Origin: Actinomycetes bacterium
Lineage (GTDB): Bacteria; Actinomycetota; Actinomycetes; Actinomycetales; Microbacteriaceae
DNA: 27,919 bases
Reading direction: 5' to 3'
Assembly (NCBI GenBank): GCA_023386365.1
Contig: JAEWJX010000066.1
Span: 1-27,919 of the forward strand
Made by a program: the position numbers and the translations under genes. Below are positions 6,187 through 13,874 of the stretch, one piece after another; within the stretch, counting starts at the first letter, position 1, and every line of letters starts with the position of its first letter. Under the pieces are notes generated by a model, which saw only the letters and a program-made list of their open reading frames with translations, ran no database searches and was not told the DNA's origin.

Positions 6187-8325
6187 CTAGAGTCCCTGCT
6201 CGGCGACCGCGTCCGTGAGCAGGGCCACAAGGGCCTCCAGCTGCACCGAGCCCTCCGCGCTCTCCACCGTCTCGCCGTCGAGGGCGCGCGCCGCGAGCCC
6301 CGCCTTCGAGTCGATGAGCTCCGCGATGCGGCCGTCGATGGTCTGCGCCGCGATGATGCGCCACGCGGTCACCGGAAGCTCCTGACCGATGCGGTGCACG
6401 CGGTCGATCGCCTGCGTCTGCTCGGCGTTGGTCCAGCTGAGCTCGGCCAGCACCACGTTCGATGCGGCCTGCAGGTTCACACCGACACCCGCCGCGGTGA
6501 GCGAACACACCGCGACCGCGACATCCGGATCGTTCTGGAAGGCGTCGATCTCGGCCTGACGGGACTTCGCCGTCTGGTCGCCGCGGATCGAGATCGTGCG
6601 CAGCCCCGCCTTCGCGAAGTGCTTCTCGGCGGCATCCATCACGTCGATGTGCTTTGCGAAGAACACCACCTTGCCCACGTTGCGGGCCAGGTTCACGGTG
6701 TAGTCGGCGGCCGGCGTGGCCTTGGCCTGTCCAATCCGTCGCACCATGGTGAAGACGTTGTCGCCCGGGGAGCTCGCCTGCTTCGACTCCTCGAGTTCCG
6801 CAGCGGCGACGAGCCGAACCAGGTCGGCCGTGTCGCTGTCCGGCCGAGTCGCCCGCAGGCGGCGGTAGCGCTCCAGGAGGCGGGCGATGAGCGCGCGCTC
6901 CGCCTCGCGGATCGAGCGGCCGTCTTCACCGTCGAGCTCGACCGGGATGTCGGCGATACGGCGGGCGGGGATGTCGGCCGCCACATCGACCTTCTTGCGT
7001 CGCACGATGCCCTGCTCGACGACGGCGCGGCGCGCGGCCGCGAAGAAGCCGGGGTCGACCGGTGTGAGCTCGGTCTCCTCGAGGGCCTCCATGAGGCGCG
7101 GCAGCGGCTTCTTCTCGTCGATCCAGCCGAGGAACTGCCAGATCATCCGGAAGTCCTCGATCTGGTTGATCAGCGGCGTACCGGTGAGCGCCACGAGCAG
7201 CGGGTTCGGGGTGCTCTGACGGATCGACTTCGACAGCGCCTGCACATGCTTCGAGCGCTGCGAATCCTTGTTCTTGATGAAGTGCGCCTCGTCGACGACC
7301 ATGCCCCGGAAGCCACGACGCGACAGCCACTGCACGTGGCGATCCAGCACCTCGTAGTTGACGATGACGATGTCGGCGAACGCATCGATGTCGTCGCCGT
7401 CACCGTGCACGACCGTCGCCGTGCGCTGCGGGGTCCACTTCTCGACCTCGCGCGACCAGTTGACCTTCACCACGTTGGGAACGACCACCAGCAGCGGGTA
7501 CGCGTTTGCGACATCCCCCGCGAGAAGCGCCTGGGCGGTCTTGCCGAGGCCGGGCTCGTCCGCCAGCAGGTAGCTGCGGTGCCCGTCGCGCGCCGACTCG
7601 ACGAAGCGAGCCTGGTGGCGCATGAGCTCCAGGCCGCCGGGGGTGGCGAGCGACTGCGACTCGGGCAGCTCCATGCTCGCGGCTCCGCCACCGGCGCCGA
7701 CCTCGAACGAACGGAACAGGGGTTCGATGAGCTCCCAGTTGTCGAGATGACCGGAGCGGCTCGCCGGCTTCTGCTGCGCGTACGCGCTGAAGTCGGGAGC
7801 GAGGAAGGGGTTCGACATCTGGTACTGACGCACCGACTGGGGCACCACGCGGCGCTCCTCCGCGGCGGGCTTCGCCTCGGGTTCGGTCACGACGACTAGA
7901 TCTTCGGGGGCGAGGGGCGCGCCCCCCTCGATGAGCAGAGTGCGCCGCACCTCCTGCTGCGCGGGACTGAGGGGCGCGGTGTCGGTGAGCAGCTGGATGA
8001 GGCTCGCGTCGCGGGCGGCGGTCTTCGCCATGATCGTGGCGATGCCGTCGAGCCGCGTGAGCTCCTTCGTGCGCTCCGCGTCGGTGAGGGTCGCATCCGT
8101 CTTGATGCGTGCGCGCTCCTCGCGGGCGAGCACCGCGACCACGCGGTACCGCACACGGTTGGCGGCGTTCACCTTGCCGCGGTCGGCAGCGTTCTCGATG
8201 CCGCGCACCACACGCGCGAGCACGGGGATGATGCCCGTCTCGTCCTGATGCGGACGGCGGCGCTGCGCGCCTCTGTTGCCCGACGACTTCGCGCCGGTAC
8301 GGGACTTCTGGCCGGATGTGGCCAT
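6187..8325 (-). CDS. SNF2-family DEAD/DEAH-box ATPase (helicase-like)
   Basis: This 712-residue protein contains the two RecA-like domains of SNF2/Rad54-type ATPases: Walker A DEPGLGKT at 256-263, DEAH at 345-348, LTGTP (motif III) at 380-384, and the C-terminal motif VI QAIDRVHRIGQ at 638-648, which is characteristic of SNF2 proteins. It has an N-terminal extension of about 220 residues, the first part Arg/Lys/Ser-rich and likely disordered. Such enzymes translocate on double-stranded DNA and remodel protein-DNA complexes; many standalone bacterial ones are uncharacterised. No nuclease or methylase partner lies next to it, which argues against a classical defence island. I chose ATG 8325 because GAGGAG lies 5 bases upstream; an ATG at 8352 would add nine residues but has no site. 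Transcription probably starts near 8465. Confidence 0.9.
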   Translation of the reverse strand: MATSGQKSRTGAKSSGNRGAQRRRPHQDETGIIPVLARVVRGIENAADRGKVNAANRVRYRVVAVLAREERARIKTDATLTDAERTKELTRLDGIATIMAKTAARDASLIQLLTDTAPLSPAQQEVRRTLLIEGGAPLAPEDLVVVTEPEAKPAAEERRVVPQSVRQYQMSNPFLAPDFSAYAQQKPASRSGHLDNWELIEPLFRSFEVGAGGGAASMELPESQSLATPGGLELMRHQARFVESARDGHRSYLLADEPGLGKTAQALLAGDVANAYPLLVVVPNVVKVNWSREVEKWTPQRTATVVHGDGDDIDAFADIVIVNYEVLDRHVQWLSRRGFRGMVVDEAHFIKNKDSQRSKHVQALSKSIRQSTPNPLLVALTGTPLINQIEDFRMIWQFLGWIDEKKPLPRLMEALEETELTPVDPGFFAAARRAVVEQGIVRRKKVDVAADIPARRIADIPVELDGEDGRSIREAERALIARLLERYRRLRATRPDSDTADLVRLVAAAELEESKQASSPGDNVFTMVRRIGQAKATPAADYTVNLARNVGKVVFFAKHIDVMDAAEKHFAKAGLRTISIRGDQTAKSRQAEIDAFQNDPDVAVAVCSLTAAGVGVNLQAASNVVLAELSWTNAEQTQAIDRVHRIGQELPVTAWRIIAAQTIDGRIAELIDSKAGLAARALDGETVESAEGSVQLEALVALLTDAVAEQGL

Positions 8326-8477
8326 CGTTCTCCTCGGGGGCTGTGACCCCATCGCGACGGAGCACCGTCGCAGTTCGGTGGTCCAGCAGTACGCCGGACC
8401 GGATTTCTCGGTGCAGATCGCTCCCGTTCTCCCCTGAACCCGGCTTGGCCGGCGGGGCGGTGAGCGCCCCCAGTCTA
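8326..8477 (-). promoter_or_regulatory. Promoter and structured 5' leader of the helicase gene
   Basis: A -10 box TAGACT lies at 8477-8472 on the minus strand, giving a leader of about 140 bases. It contains hairpins CCGGC/GCCGG (8440-8452), GGTCC/GGACC (8380-8400, imperfect inside) and a perfect 7-bp GCGACGG/CCGTCGC with AGCA loop (8354-8371), then the GAGGAG ribosome site. No known riboswitch is recognised. The -35 is weak. Confidence 0.5.
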
Positions 8478-8506
8478 GCGCACGACGGCGCAGAACGTGG
8501 GAGGAC

Positions 8507-8872
8507 TCAGCGCTGGCGCTCCTCGGGCGGGATCGGCACCTTGATCAGAATGCCGGCGGCGAGGTAGGCCGCGATTGCCACATACTGCGCACCCAGCCAC
8601 AGGGGTCCGTCGAAACCGAACGGGACGACCGGGTTCCAGAGGATCGCGATGGCGGCGAAGACGGGCAGCCACCACCAGTGGCGGGCCTGGATGGCGAACA
8701 CCATCACGATGAGCGCGAGCACGGCGACGCCCCAGCTCACGTAGACGAACGCCTCCTGCCCGATGAGGGCGATGCCGACGAACATCACGACCGCCGCCAG
8801 GAGTCCGGGCGCGAGGGCGAGCCGCCGGAAACCCTTGTCGCCGTACCGGGAAGCGGGTCGCTGCGTGCTCAC
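8507..8872 (-). CDS. Small multi-pass membrane protein (DUF6804-like)
   Basis: This frame encodes 121 residues with three to four hydrophobic helices and a charged C-terminal tail. The WNPVVPFGFDGPLW segment between helices resembles small membrane proteins grouped as DUF6804, where a similar N-P-x-x-P turn is seen; this assignment is from memory and tentative. GTG 8872 is chosen because TACGCT (8884-8879) lies exactly 6 bases upstream, a leaderless start; an upstream in-frame start at 8902 would place the promoter inside the gene. It is divergent from the M20 peptidase gene, with 55 bases between start codons. Role unknown. Confidence 0.75.
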   Translation of the reverse strand: MSTQRPASRYGDKGFRRLALAPGLLAAVVMFVGIALIGQEAFVYVSWGVAVLALIVMVFAIQARHWWWLPVFAAIAILWNPVVPFGFDGPLWLGAQYVAIAAYLAAGILIKVPIPPEERQR

Positions 8873-8878
8873 TCCCCC

Positions 8879-8921
8879 AGCGTATCGAGCCTCCGAGGCC
8901 ACCCCGGTCCGCTCCTAGGAT
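8879..8921. promoter_or_regulatory. Divergent leaderless promoters (membrane protein / M20 peptidase)
   Basis: Minus-strand TACGCT (8884-8879), then 6 bases, then GTG 8872. Plus-strand TAGGAT (8916-8921), then 6 bases, then ATG 8928. No ribosome-binding sites are evident for either gene. Confidence 0.6.
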
Positions 8922-8927
8922 CGGACC

Positions 8928-10253
8928 ATGAGCGATGCCGCACTCGACCGCTTCCGCACGTTGCTGCGACACGCCACCTACTCGCACGCGGGTGCCGAGG
9001 GCCTCGACGACGTGTTCTCGGCGTTCCATGCCGACCTCGAGCGTCTCTTCCCCCTCGCCCACTCCGCGCTGGAGCGAGAGGTGGTCGCCGGCCGCAGCCT
9101 GCTGTACCGCTGGGCGGGAAGCGGTGACGGGCCCGCTGCGGTGCTCATGGCGCACCAGGATGTGGTGGCGGTCGACGACGACAGCCGCTGGACGCATCCG
9201 CCGTTCGCCGCCGAACTGGTCGGCGACGGCGACGAGGCCACCATCTGGGGACGCGGAACGCTCGACGACAAGGCGGCGCTCGTGTCGATCCTCGAAGCCG
9301 TCGAGGCCCGCCTGGCGGCCGGATTCACCCCGGCCGCCGACGTCTACCTGGTGTTCGGGCACGACGAGGAGGCGGGCGGTACCGGCGCGGAGGCCATCGT
9401 CGAGGTGCTCGCCGCACGCGGTGTCGCGCCGTGGCTCGTGATCGACGAGGGCGGGGCCGTCATGGCGGGACTCCTGCCCGGCCTCGGCCAGACCGCCGTC
9501 GTGGGGCTCACCGAGAAGGGCATCATGAACGTCGAACTCGTCGTCGAGCATTCGGGAGGGCACGCCGCCATCCCGTTGCCCGGTGGTTCGACCGCGGTGC
9601 TCGCCCGCGCCATCCTGCGGCTCGAGAACCAGCCGGAGACACCGCACCTCATCGAACCCACGATCGGCCTCCTGGAGGCCCTCGGCACGCGTCTCGGCGG
9701 CGCACGCGGGTGGGCGCTGCGCCACGCACGACTCCTGCGCGGCCCTCTCGCGAAGACGCTCGCGAAGACCAGCCCGCAGCTCGCGGCGATGACCCGCACC
9801 ACACGCGCCGTCACGCAGTTGCGCGGCTCGTCGAGCATGAACGTCGTCCCGGAGCGGGCCAGCGCGACCGTCAACGTGCGCATCCTGCCCGGCGCCACCG
9901 TCGAGACCGCCGTCGCCGACATCGTGCGCGTCATCGACGACCCCGAGGTGCAGGTGCGGGTGATCGACGGCGCCGACCCCGCGCCCGTGTCCCCCGCCGA
10001 GGGCCGCGGCTGGGACGCGGTGGCCGCCAGTATCCGCACCGTGTTCCCGGATGCCGCGGTGGCCCCCTACGTGATGCTGCAGGCGAGCGACTCCCGCCAC
10101 TTCGCGTCGATCTCCGGCAGCGTCTACCGGTTCCTGCCGTTCGACCTGCTCCAGGAGGAGTTGCAGTCGATCCACGGCATCGACGAACGCATCCGGGTGT
10201 CGACCTACCGCCGGTCGATCGCGTTCTTCGACGACCTGGTGGGCCGCCTGTAG
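8928..10253 (+). CDS. M20-family zinc metallopeptidase
   Basis: This 441-residue protein has the M20 layout: the first zinc-binding motif MAHQDVVAVD with His76, then GRGTLDDKAAL with the bridging Asp, then HDEEAGGTGA with the catalytic Glu pair, a dimerisation (lid) domain in the middle, and a late DSRHF histidine. It most resembles the carboxypeptidase S / dipeptidase-like subgroup, which hydrolyses peptides or acyl-amino acids. No signal peptide is seen, so it is cytoplasmic. ATG 8928 follows TAGGAT by 6 bases and the transcript is probably leaderless. The gene converges on the phosphodiesterase gene with only 4 bases between stops. The precise substrate is not predictable. Confidence 0.9.
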   Translation: MSDAALDRFRTLLRHATYSHAGAEGLDDVFSAFHADLERLFPLAHSALEREVVAGRSLLYRWAGSGDGPAAVLMAHQDVVAVDDDSRWTHPPFAAELVGDGDEATIWGRGTLDDKAALVSILEAVEARLAAGFTPAADVYLVFGHDEEAGGTGAEAIVEVLAARGVAPWLVIDEGGAVMAGLLPGLGQTAVVGLTEKGIMNVELVVEHSGGHAAIPLPGGSTAVLARAILRLENQPETPHLIEPTIGLLEALGTRLGGARGWALRHARLLRGPLAKTLAKTSPQLAAMTRTTRAVTQLRGSSSMNVVPERASATVNVRILPGATVETAVADIVRVIDDPEVQVRVIDGADPAPVSPAEGRGWDAVAASIRTVFPDAAVAPYVMLQASDSRHFASISGSVYRFLPFDLLQEELQSIHGIDERIRVSTYRRSIAFFDDLVGRL

Positions 10254-10257
10254 CCGG

Positions 10258-11145
10258 TCACGTCCCGGGTGCGGTCTTCGCGATCCAGCCGTCGAGCGTC
10301 GACGGCGTGTCGGTGACGATGCCGTCGACCCCGTAGTCGAGGGCCTCGCTCCACCGCTTCTCGCTGTTGAGCGTGTACACGAGCACCCCGAGGCCCGCGG
10401 CGTGCATCCGCGTCACCGCCTCCTCGTCGCCCTCGAGTGAGTTGGGCGTCGTGAGGATCGCGATCGCCCCGTAGTACTGCGCCAACCCCACCGGATCGGC
10501 CGGGAGGTCGCGTTTGATGATGACGCGCGGGATGGCGGGGGCGACCTGGCCGAGGTTCGCCACCGTCGTCAGGTTGAAGCTCGCGAACACGACCCGGTTC
10601 TGCACCCCGCGGGCGTAGACGTCGTCGATGACGCCGCGGATGCCGTCGGCGCTCCAGAACCCCTTCAACTCGATGAGCGCCTTCTTGCGGGAGTCCGTGA
10701 ACGCGTCGAGGAACTCGTCGAAGAGCGGCACCCGGGTTCCCGCGAACTCCGGGGCGAACCACGCCCCCGCGTCGAGTGCGCGGACCTGTTCGAGCGTGAG
10801 GTCGGCGACGGCGCCCGTGCCGTCGGTGGTGCGGTCGACGGTGTCGTCGTGGATGAGCACCGGGTAGCCGTCGACGGTGAGCTGCACATCTGTCTCGACG
10901 AACTCGAGGTTGGAGGCGAAGGCCGCCTCGAAGGCCGGCATCGTGTTCTCCGGGGCCGACGCGCGATCGCCGCGGTGGCCCGCGATGAACGCCGGTTCAC
11001 CGGGGGCGCGGAGCCCGCCCATCATGTTGGTCGCATAGACGCGCACGGCGTCGGGCACCAGCAGCAGTACCGCCACGAGGGCGAGTGTCACCACGGCGGA
11101 CGCCAACGCCCGCCTCACCGGATGCGTCACCATCGACACGTCCAC
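10258..11145 (-). CDS. Glycerophosphodiester phosphodiesterase, membrane-anchored
   Basis: This 295-residue protein begins with a single hydrophobic helix (about 12-31), probably a signal anchor placing the enzyme outside the membrane. The GDPD TIM-barrel follows with HRGDRASAPENTMPAF (His57, Arg58, Glu66, Asn67), ETDVQLTVDG (Glu84, Asp86) and LIHDDTVDRTTDG (His99), the expected metal and catalytic residues. These enzymes cleave glycerophosphodiesters to glycerol 3-phosphate and an alcohol, in phospholipid turnover or teichoic acid remodelling. The start is uncertain: GTG 11145 is used here, while ATG 11133 is equally plausible and changes only four residues. A possible -10 TACAGT lies at 11190-11185 on the minus strand. 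Confidence 0.9.
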   Translation of the reverse strand: MDVSMVTHPVRRALASAVVTLALVAVLLLVPDAVRVYATNMMGGLRAPGEPAFIAGHRGDRASAPENTMPAFEAAFASNLEFVETDVQLTVDGYPVLIHDDTVDRTTDGTGAVADLTLEQVRALDAGAWFAPEFAGTRVPLFDEFLDAFTDSRKKALIELKGFWSADGIRGVIDDVYARGVQNRVVFASFNLTTVANLGQVAPAIPRVIIKRDLPADPVGLAQYYGAIAILTTPNSLEGDEEAVTRMHAAGLGVLVYTLNSEKRWSEALDYGVDGIVTDTPSTLDGWIAKTAPGT

Positions 11146-11160
11146 TCTCGACTCGGGTTG

Positions 11161-11176
11161 CCCGCACCGTTGCGGG
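11161..11176 (-). promoter_or_regulatory. Leader hairpin upstream of the phosphodiesterase gene
   Basis: A perfect 6-bp stem CCCGCA/TGCGGG with a 4-base loop lies between the putative -10 box (11190-11185) and the start codon. Significance is unclear; it may be a binding site or leader structure. Confidence 0.4.
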
Positions 11177-11296
11177 GTGAGCCGACTGTAACACGTCCGT
11201 TATGGTTCTGTGACCTCTTCGTGACCCGCGTTGCGGGGTCAGATGAGCGACTTCGCGTGTCGCGTCATCCTCATCTCCGGGTGTAGCTTCAGCGCC

Positions 11297-11545
11297 ATGG
11301 ACGGGGGCGACTCGGGCGGCGGAGACTTCAGTTGGTCCGGAAGCGGCGGCCCCGACGTTCCTGGACCGGGCGCGCCCTACGGGTGGTTCATTCTCATCGG
11401 CGTTTTCGTCGCGGTCATGGCGGTTTTCGGAGCGATCGCCACTCATCACCCACTCGTCCTGGTGTTTGGTGCGGTCGGCCTGGTCTTCGTCGCCATCGGC
11501 CTCTACGAGAGGCACAAAGGCACCCGCGCCTGGGACAGGGACTAG
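11297..11545 (+). CDS. Small two-helix membrane protein
   Basis: This frame encodes 82 residues: a Gly/Ser/Asp/Pro-rich N-terminus of about 30 residues, then two hydrophobic helices (about 33-52 and 55-71) separated by a short turn, ending in a charged tail. ATG 11297 is chosen because TAGCTT lies 7 bases upstream (leaderless pattern); earlier in-frame starts would add an unrelated-looking stretch. It converges on the half-length aldehyde dehydrogenase gene, and both stop codons lie within the same CTAG at 11542-11545. I do not recognise a family. The membrane topology and precise fit to the neighbour make it a likely real gene. Confidence 0.65.
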   Translation: MDGGDSGGGDFSWSGSGGPDVPGPGAPYGWFILIGVFVAVMAVFGAIATHHPLVLVFGAVGLVFVAIGLYERHKGTRAWDRD

Positions 11546-12399
11546 ATGAGGCTCTTCGTGTGCCAGACCGTCTTCGTCTCGGTGAACGCCACGATGCGGT
11601 CGAGTGCCCGGCCGGGAAGCCCCGGCTCGGGACGCAGCACACGCTTCAGGGTGTCGGCGGCCGCGATCTCCAGGTCGACCCACTCCAGCTCCCCCGCACC
11701 GACCAGATCGAGCGCATTGACATCCGCGTGGGATGCCAACCACGGCGCGATCTCGGCGGGCGAACCGGTGAGCACGTTGACCACGCCGCCGGGGAGGTCG
11801 CTCGTGGCGAGCACCTCCGACATGCTGATCGCCGACAACGGGAAGCGCTCGTTCGCCACCACGACGACCGTGTTGCCGGCGACGAGCGCGGGCGCGACGG
11901 CCTCGACCAGTCCGAGCAGGCTGCCCGCTCCCTGCGGCGCGACGATCGCGACGACACCGGTCGGTTCCGGCACCGACAGGTTGAAGTAGGGCCCCGCGAC
12001 CGGGTTGCCGGCGCCCGCGACCTGCACGAACTTGTCGGACCATCCGGCGTACCAGACCCAGGTGTCGATCGCCTCGTCGACCTGACGGCCGGCGACGGCG
12101 GCGGTGACCCCCTCGGACGACGCGATCTCGTCGACGAACTGCGCACGACGGCCCTCGAGCACCTCGGCGACCCGGTAGAGCACCTGGCCGCGGTTGTACG
12201 CGGTGGCGCCCGACCATCCGGCGACGGCGCCGCGAGCCGCGACCACCGCATCCCGGGCGTCCTTTCGGCTCGCGAGAGACGCGTTCGCGAGGAACGCGCC
12301 CTCGGCGGTCGTCACCTCGTAGGTGCGGCCCGACTCGCTGCGCGGGAACTTTCCGCCGATGTAGAGCTTGTAGGTCTTGGGGATGGTGAGGCGGCTCAT
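11542..12399 (-). CDS. Half-length aldehyde dehydrogenase family protein lacking the catalytic domain
   Basis: The 285 residues match the N-terminal and coenzyme-binding portion of the aldehyde dehydrogenase fold, ending soon after the segment equivalent to the NAD-binding F-T-G-S loop (here DLVGAG). The region carrying the catalytic Glu and Cys is absent, and the usual PWNFP becomes VAPQGAG. It is therefore unlikely to be a dehydrogenase by itself. It starts with an ATG overlapping the stop of the full-length enzyme (ATGA), so the two are made together, suggesting a non-catalytic partner subunit. No frameshift remnant of a catalytic domain follows; the stop coincides with the convergent gene's stop. 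Its clean start and coding character argue against decay. Confidence 0.82.
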   Translation of the reverse strand: MSRLTIPKTYKLYIGGKFPRSESGRTYEVTTAEGAFLANASLASRKDARDAVVAARGAVAGWSGATAYNRGQVLYRVAEVLEGRRAQFVDEIASSEGVTAAVAGRQVDEAIDTWVWYAGWSDKFVQVAGAGNPVAGPYFNLSVPEPTGVVAIVAPQGAGSLLGLVEAVAPALVAGNTVVVVANERFPLSAISMSEVLATSDLPGGVVNVLTGSPAEIAPWLASHADVNALDLVGAGELEWVDLEIAAADTLKRVLRPEPGLPGRALDRIVAFTETKTVWHTKSLI

Positions 12400-13865
12400 G
12401 CGGAAGCTCCCTTGAGGTAGGCGGCGAGGCCGTGACGGCCTCCCTCGCGCCCGTAGCCCGACTCCTTGTAGCCACCGAAGGGGCTCGCCGGGTCGAACCG
12501 GTTGAACGTGTTGGCCCAGATGACGCCCGCGCGCAGCTGGTCGGCCACGGCGAGGATCTTCGAACCCTTGTCGGACCAGATGCCCGCCGAGAGCCCGTAC
12601 GGGGTGTTGTTGGCCTTCGCGATGGCCTCGGCCGGGGTGCGGAACGTGAGCACCGACAGCACCGGCCCGAAGATCTCCTCACGGGCGATCCGCGACGACG
12701 TGGTCACGTTGGTGAAGATCGTCGGTGCGAACCAGAAACCGTTCTCGGGGATGTCGCACGGCGCACTCCAGCGCTCCGCGCCCTCCTGCTCACCGACCTC
12801 ACTCAGCGTGCGGATGCGCTCCAACTGCTCGCGGGAGTTGATGGCGCCGATGTCGGTGTTCTTGTCGAGCGGGTCGCCGAGGCGCAGCGTCGACAGGCGG
12901 TGCTTCAGCCGGTCGACGACCTCGTCGTGGATGTTCTCCTGAACCAGCAGGCGGCTGCCTGCGCAGCACACGTGACCCTGGTTGAAGAAGATGCCGTTGA
13001 CGATGCCCTCGACCGCCTGGTCGATGGGGGCGTCGTCGAAGACGATGTTCGCGGCCTTGCCGCCCAGTTCGAGCGTGACCTTCTTGTGCGTGCCGGCGAC
13101 CGCCTTCGCGATCTCCCGGCCCACGCCCGTCGATCCGGTGAAGGCGACCTTGTCGACATCCGGATGCCGCACGAGCGTCGCACCCGTCTCACCGGCGCCG
13201 GTGACGATGTTCACCACACCCGGCGGAAGGTCGGCCTGCTGCAGGATCTCCGCGAACAGCAGCGCGCTCAGCGGCGTGGTCTCGGCCGGCTTCAGCACGA
13301 CCGTGTTGCCTGCCGCCAGCGCGGGGGCGATCTTCCACGCGAGCATCAGCAGCGGGAAGTTCCACGGGATGACCTGCGCTGCCACCCCGAGAGAGCGGGG
13401 GTTCGCGCCGAGACCCGCGTGGTCGAGCTTGTCGGCCCAACCCGCGTAGTAGAAGAACCAGGCTGCCACGAGCGGCACGTCGACGTCGCGGCTCTCCTTG
13501 ATGGGCTTGCCGTTGTCGAGGCTCTCGGCGACCGCGAGTTCACGGGCGCGCTCCTGCACGAGACGCGCGATGCGGAACAGGTACTTGCCGCGGTCGGCAC
13601 CCGACAGCTTCGACCAGGTCTTCGTGTACGCGCGGCGGGCCGCGGCCACGGCGAGGTCGACGTCGGCCTCGGAGGCGATCGCGATCTCGGCGATCTTCTT
13701 CTCGGTGGCGGGAGAGATCGTCTGGAAGGAGCCACCCGATCCGTCGCGGAACTCACCGTCGATGAAGAGACCGTAGGAGTCCTTCAGGTGCAGGATCGCC
13801 TGCGACTCGGGCGCCGGCGCGTACTCGAGGAAGCCGCGGCCGTCGGTGGGCTGGATGTCTTTCAT
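12396..13865 (-). CDS. NAD(P)-dependent aldehyde dehydrogenase
   Basis: This is a full-length 489-residue class-I-like aldehyde dehydrogenase: PWNFP at 167-171, coenzyme loop FTGSTGVG at 242-249, general base Glu266 in LELGGK, and catalytic Cys300 in NQGHVCCAGSR. It oxidises aldehydes to acids in the cytoplasm. Being next to deoC, the natural substrate is probably acetaldehyde released from deoxyribose 5-phosphate; this is inferred from context. It starts 9 bases after the deoC stop and its own stop overlaps the start of the truncated paralogue. Confidence 0.93.
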   Translation of the reverse strand: MKDIQPTDGRGFLEYAPAPESQAILHLKDSYGLFIDGEFRDGSGGSFQTISPATEKKIAEIAIASEADVDLAVAAARRAYTKTWSKLSGADRGKYLFRIARLVQERARELAVAESLDNGKPIKESRDVDVPLVAAWFFYYAGWADKLDHAGLGANPRSLGVAAQVIPWNFPLLMLAWKIAPALAAGNTVVLKPAETTPLSALLFAEILQQADLPPGVVNIVTGAGETGATLVRHPDVDKVAFTGSTGVGREIAKAVAGTHKKVTLELGGKAANIVFDDAPIDQAVEGIVNGIFFNQGHVCCAGSRLLVQENIHDEVVDRLKHRLSTLRLGDPLDKNTDIGAINSREQLERIRTLSEVGEQEGAERWSAPCDIPENGFWFAPTIFTNVTTSSRIAREEIFGPVLSVLTFRTPAEAIAKANNTPYGLSAGIWSDKGSKILAVADQLRAGVIWANTFNRFDPASPFGGYKESGYGREGGRHGLAAYLKGASA

Positions 13866-13874
13866 GGCGGGGTC

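Noticed and set aside
6175..7899. 574-codon plus-strand open frame over the helicase gene
   Set aside because: Antisense shadow; the minus strand encodes all SNF2 motifs.
6187..8325. SNF2 helicase as part of a defence system
   Set aside because: No methylase, nuclease, DrmA/B-like or DISARM-type partner is adjacent; its neighbours are a non-coding region and a small membrane protein, and the DnaJ/NERD protein is too far away to argue for a system.
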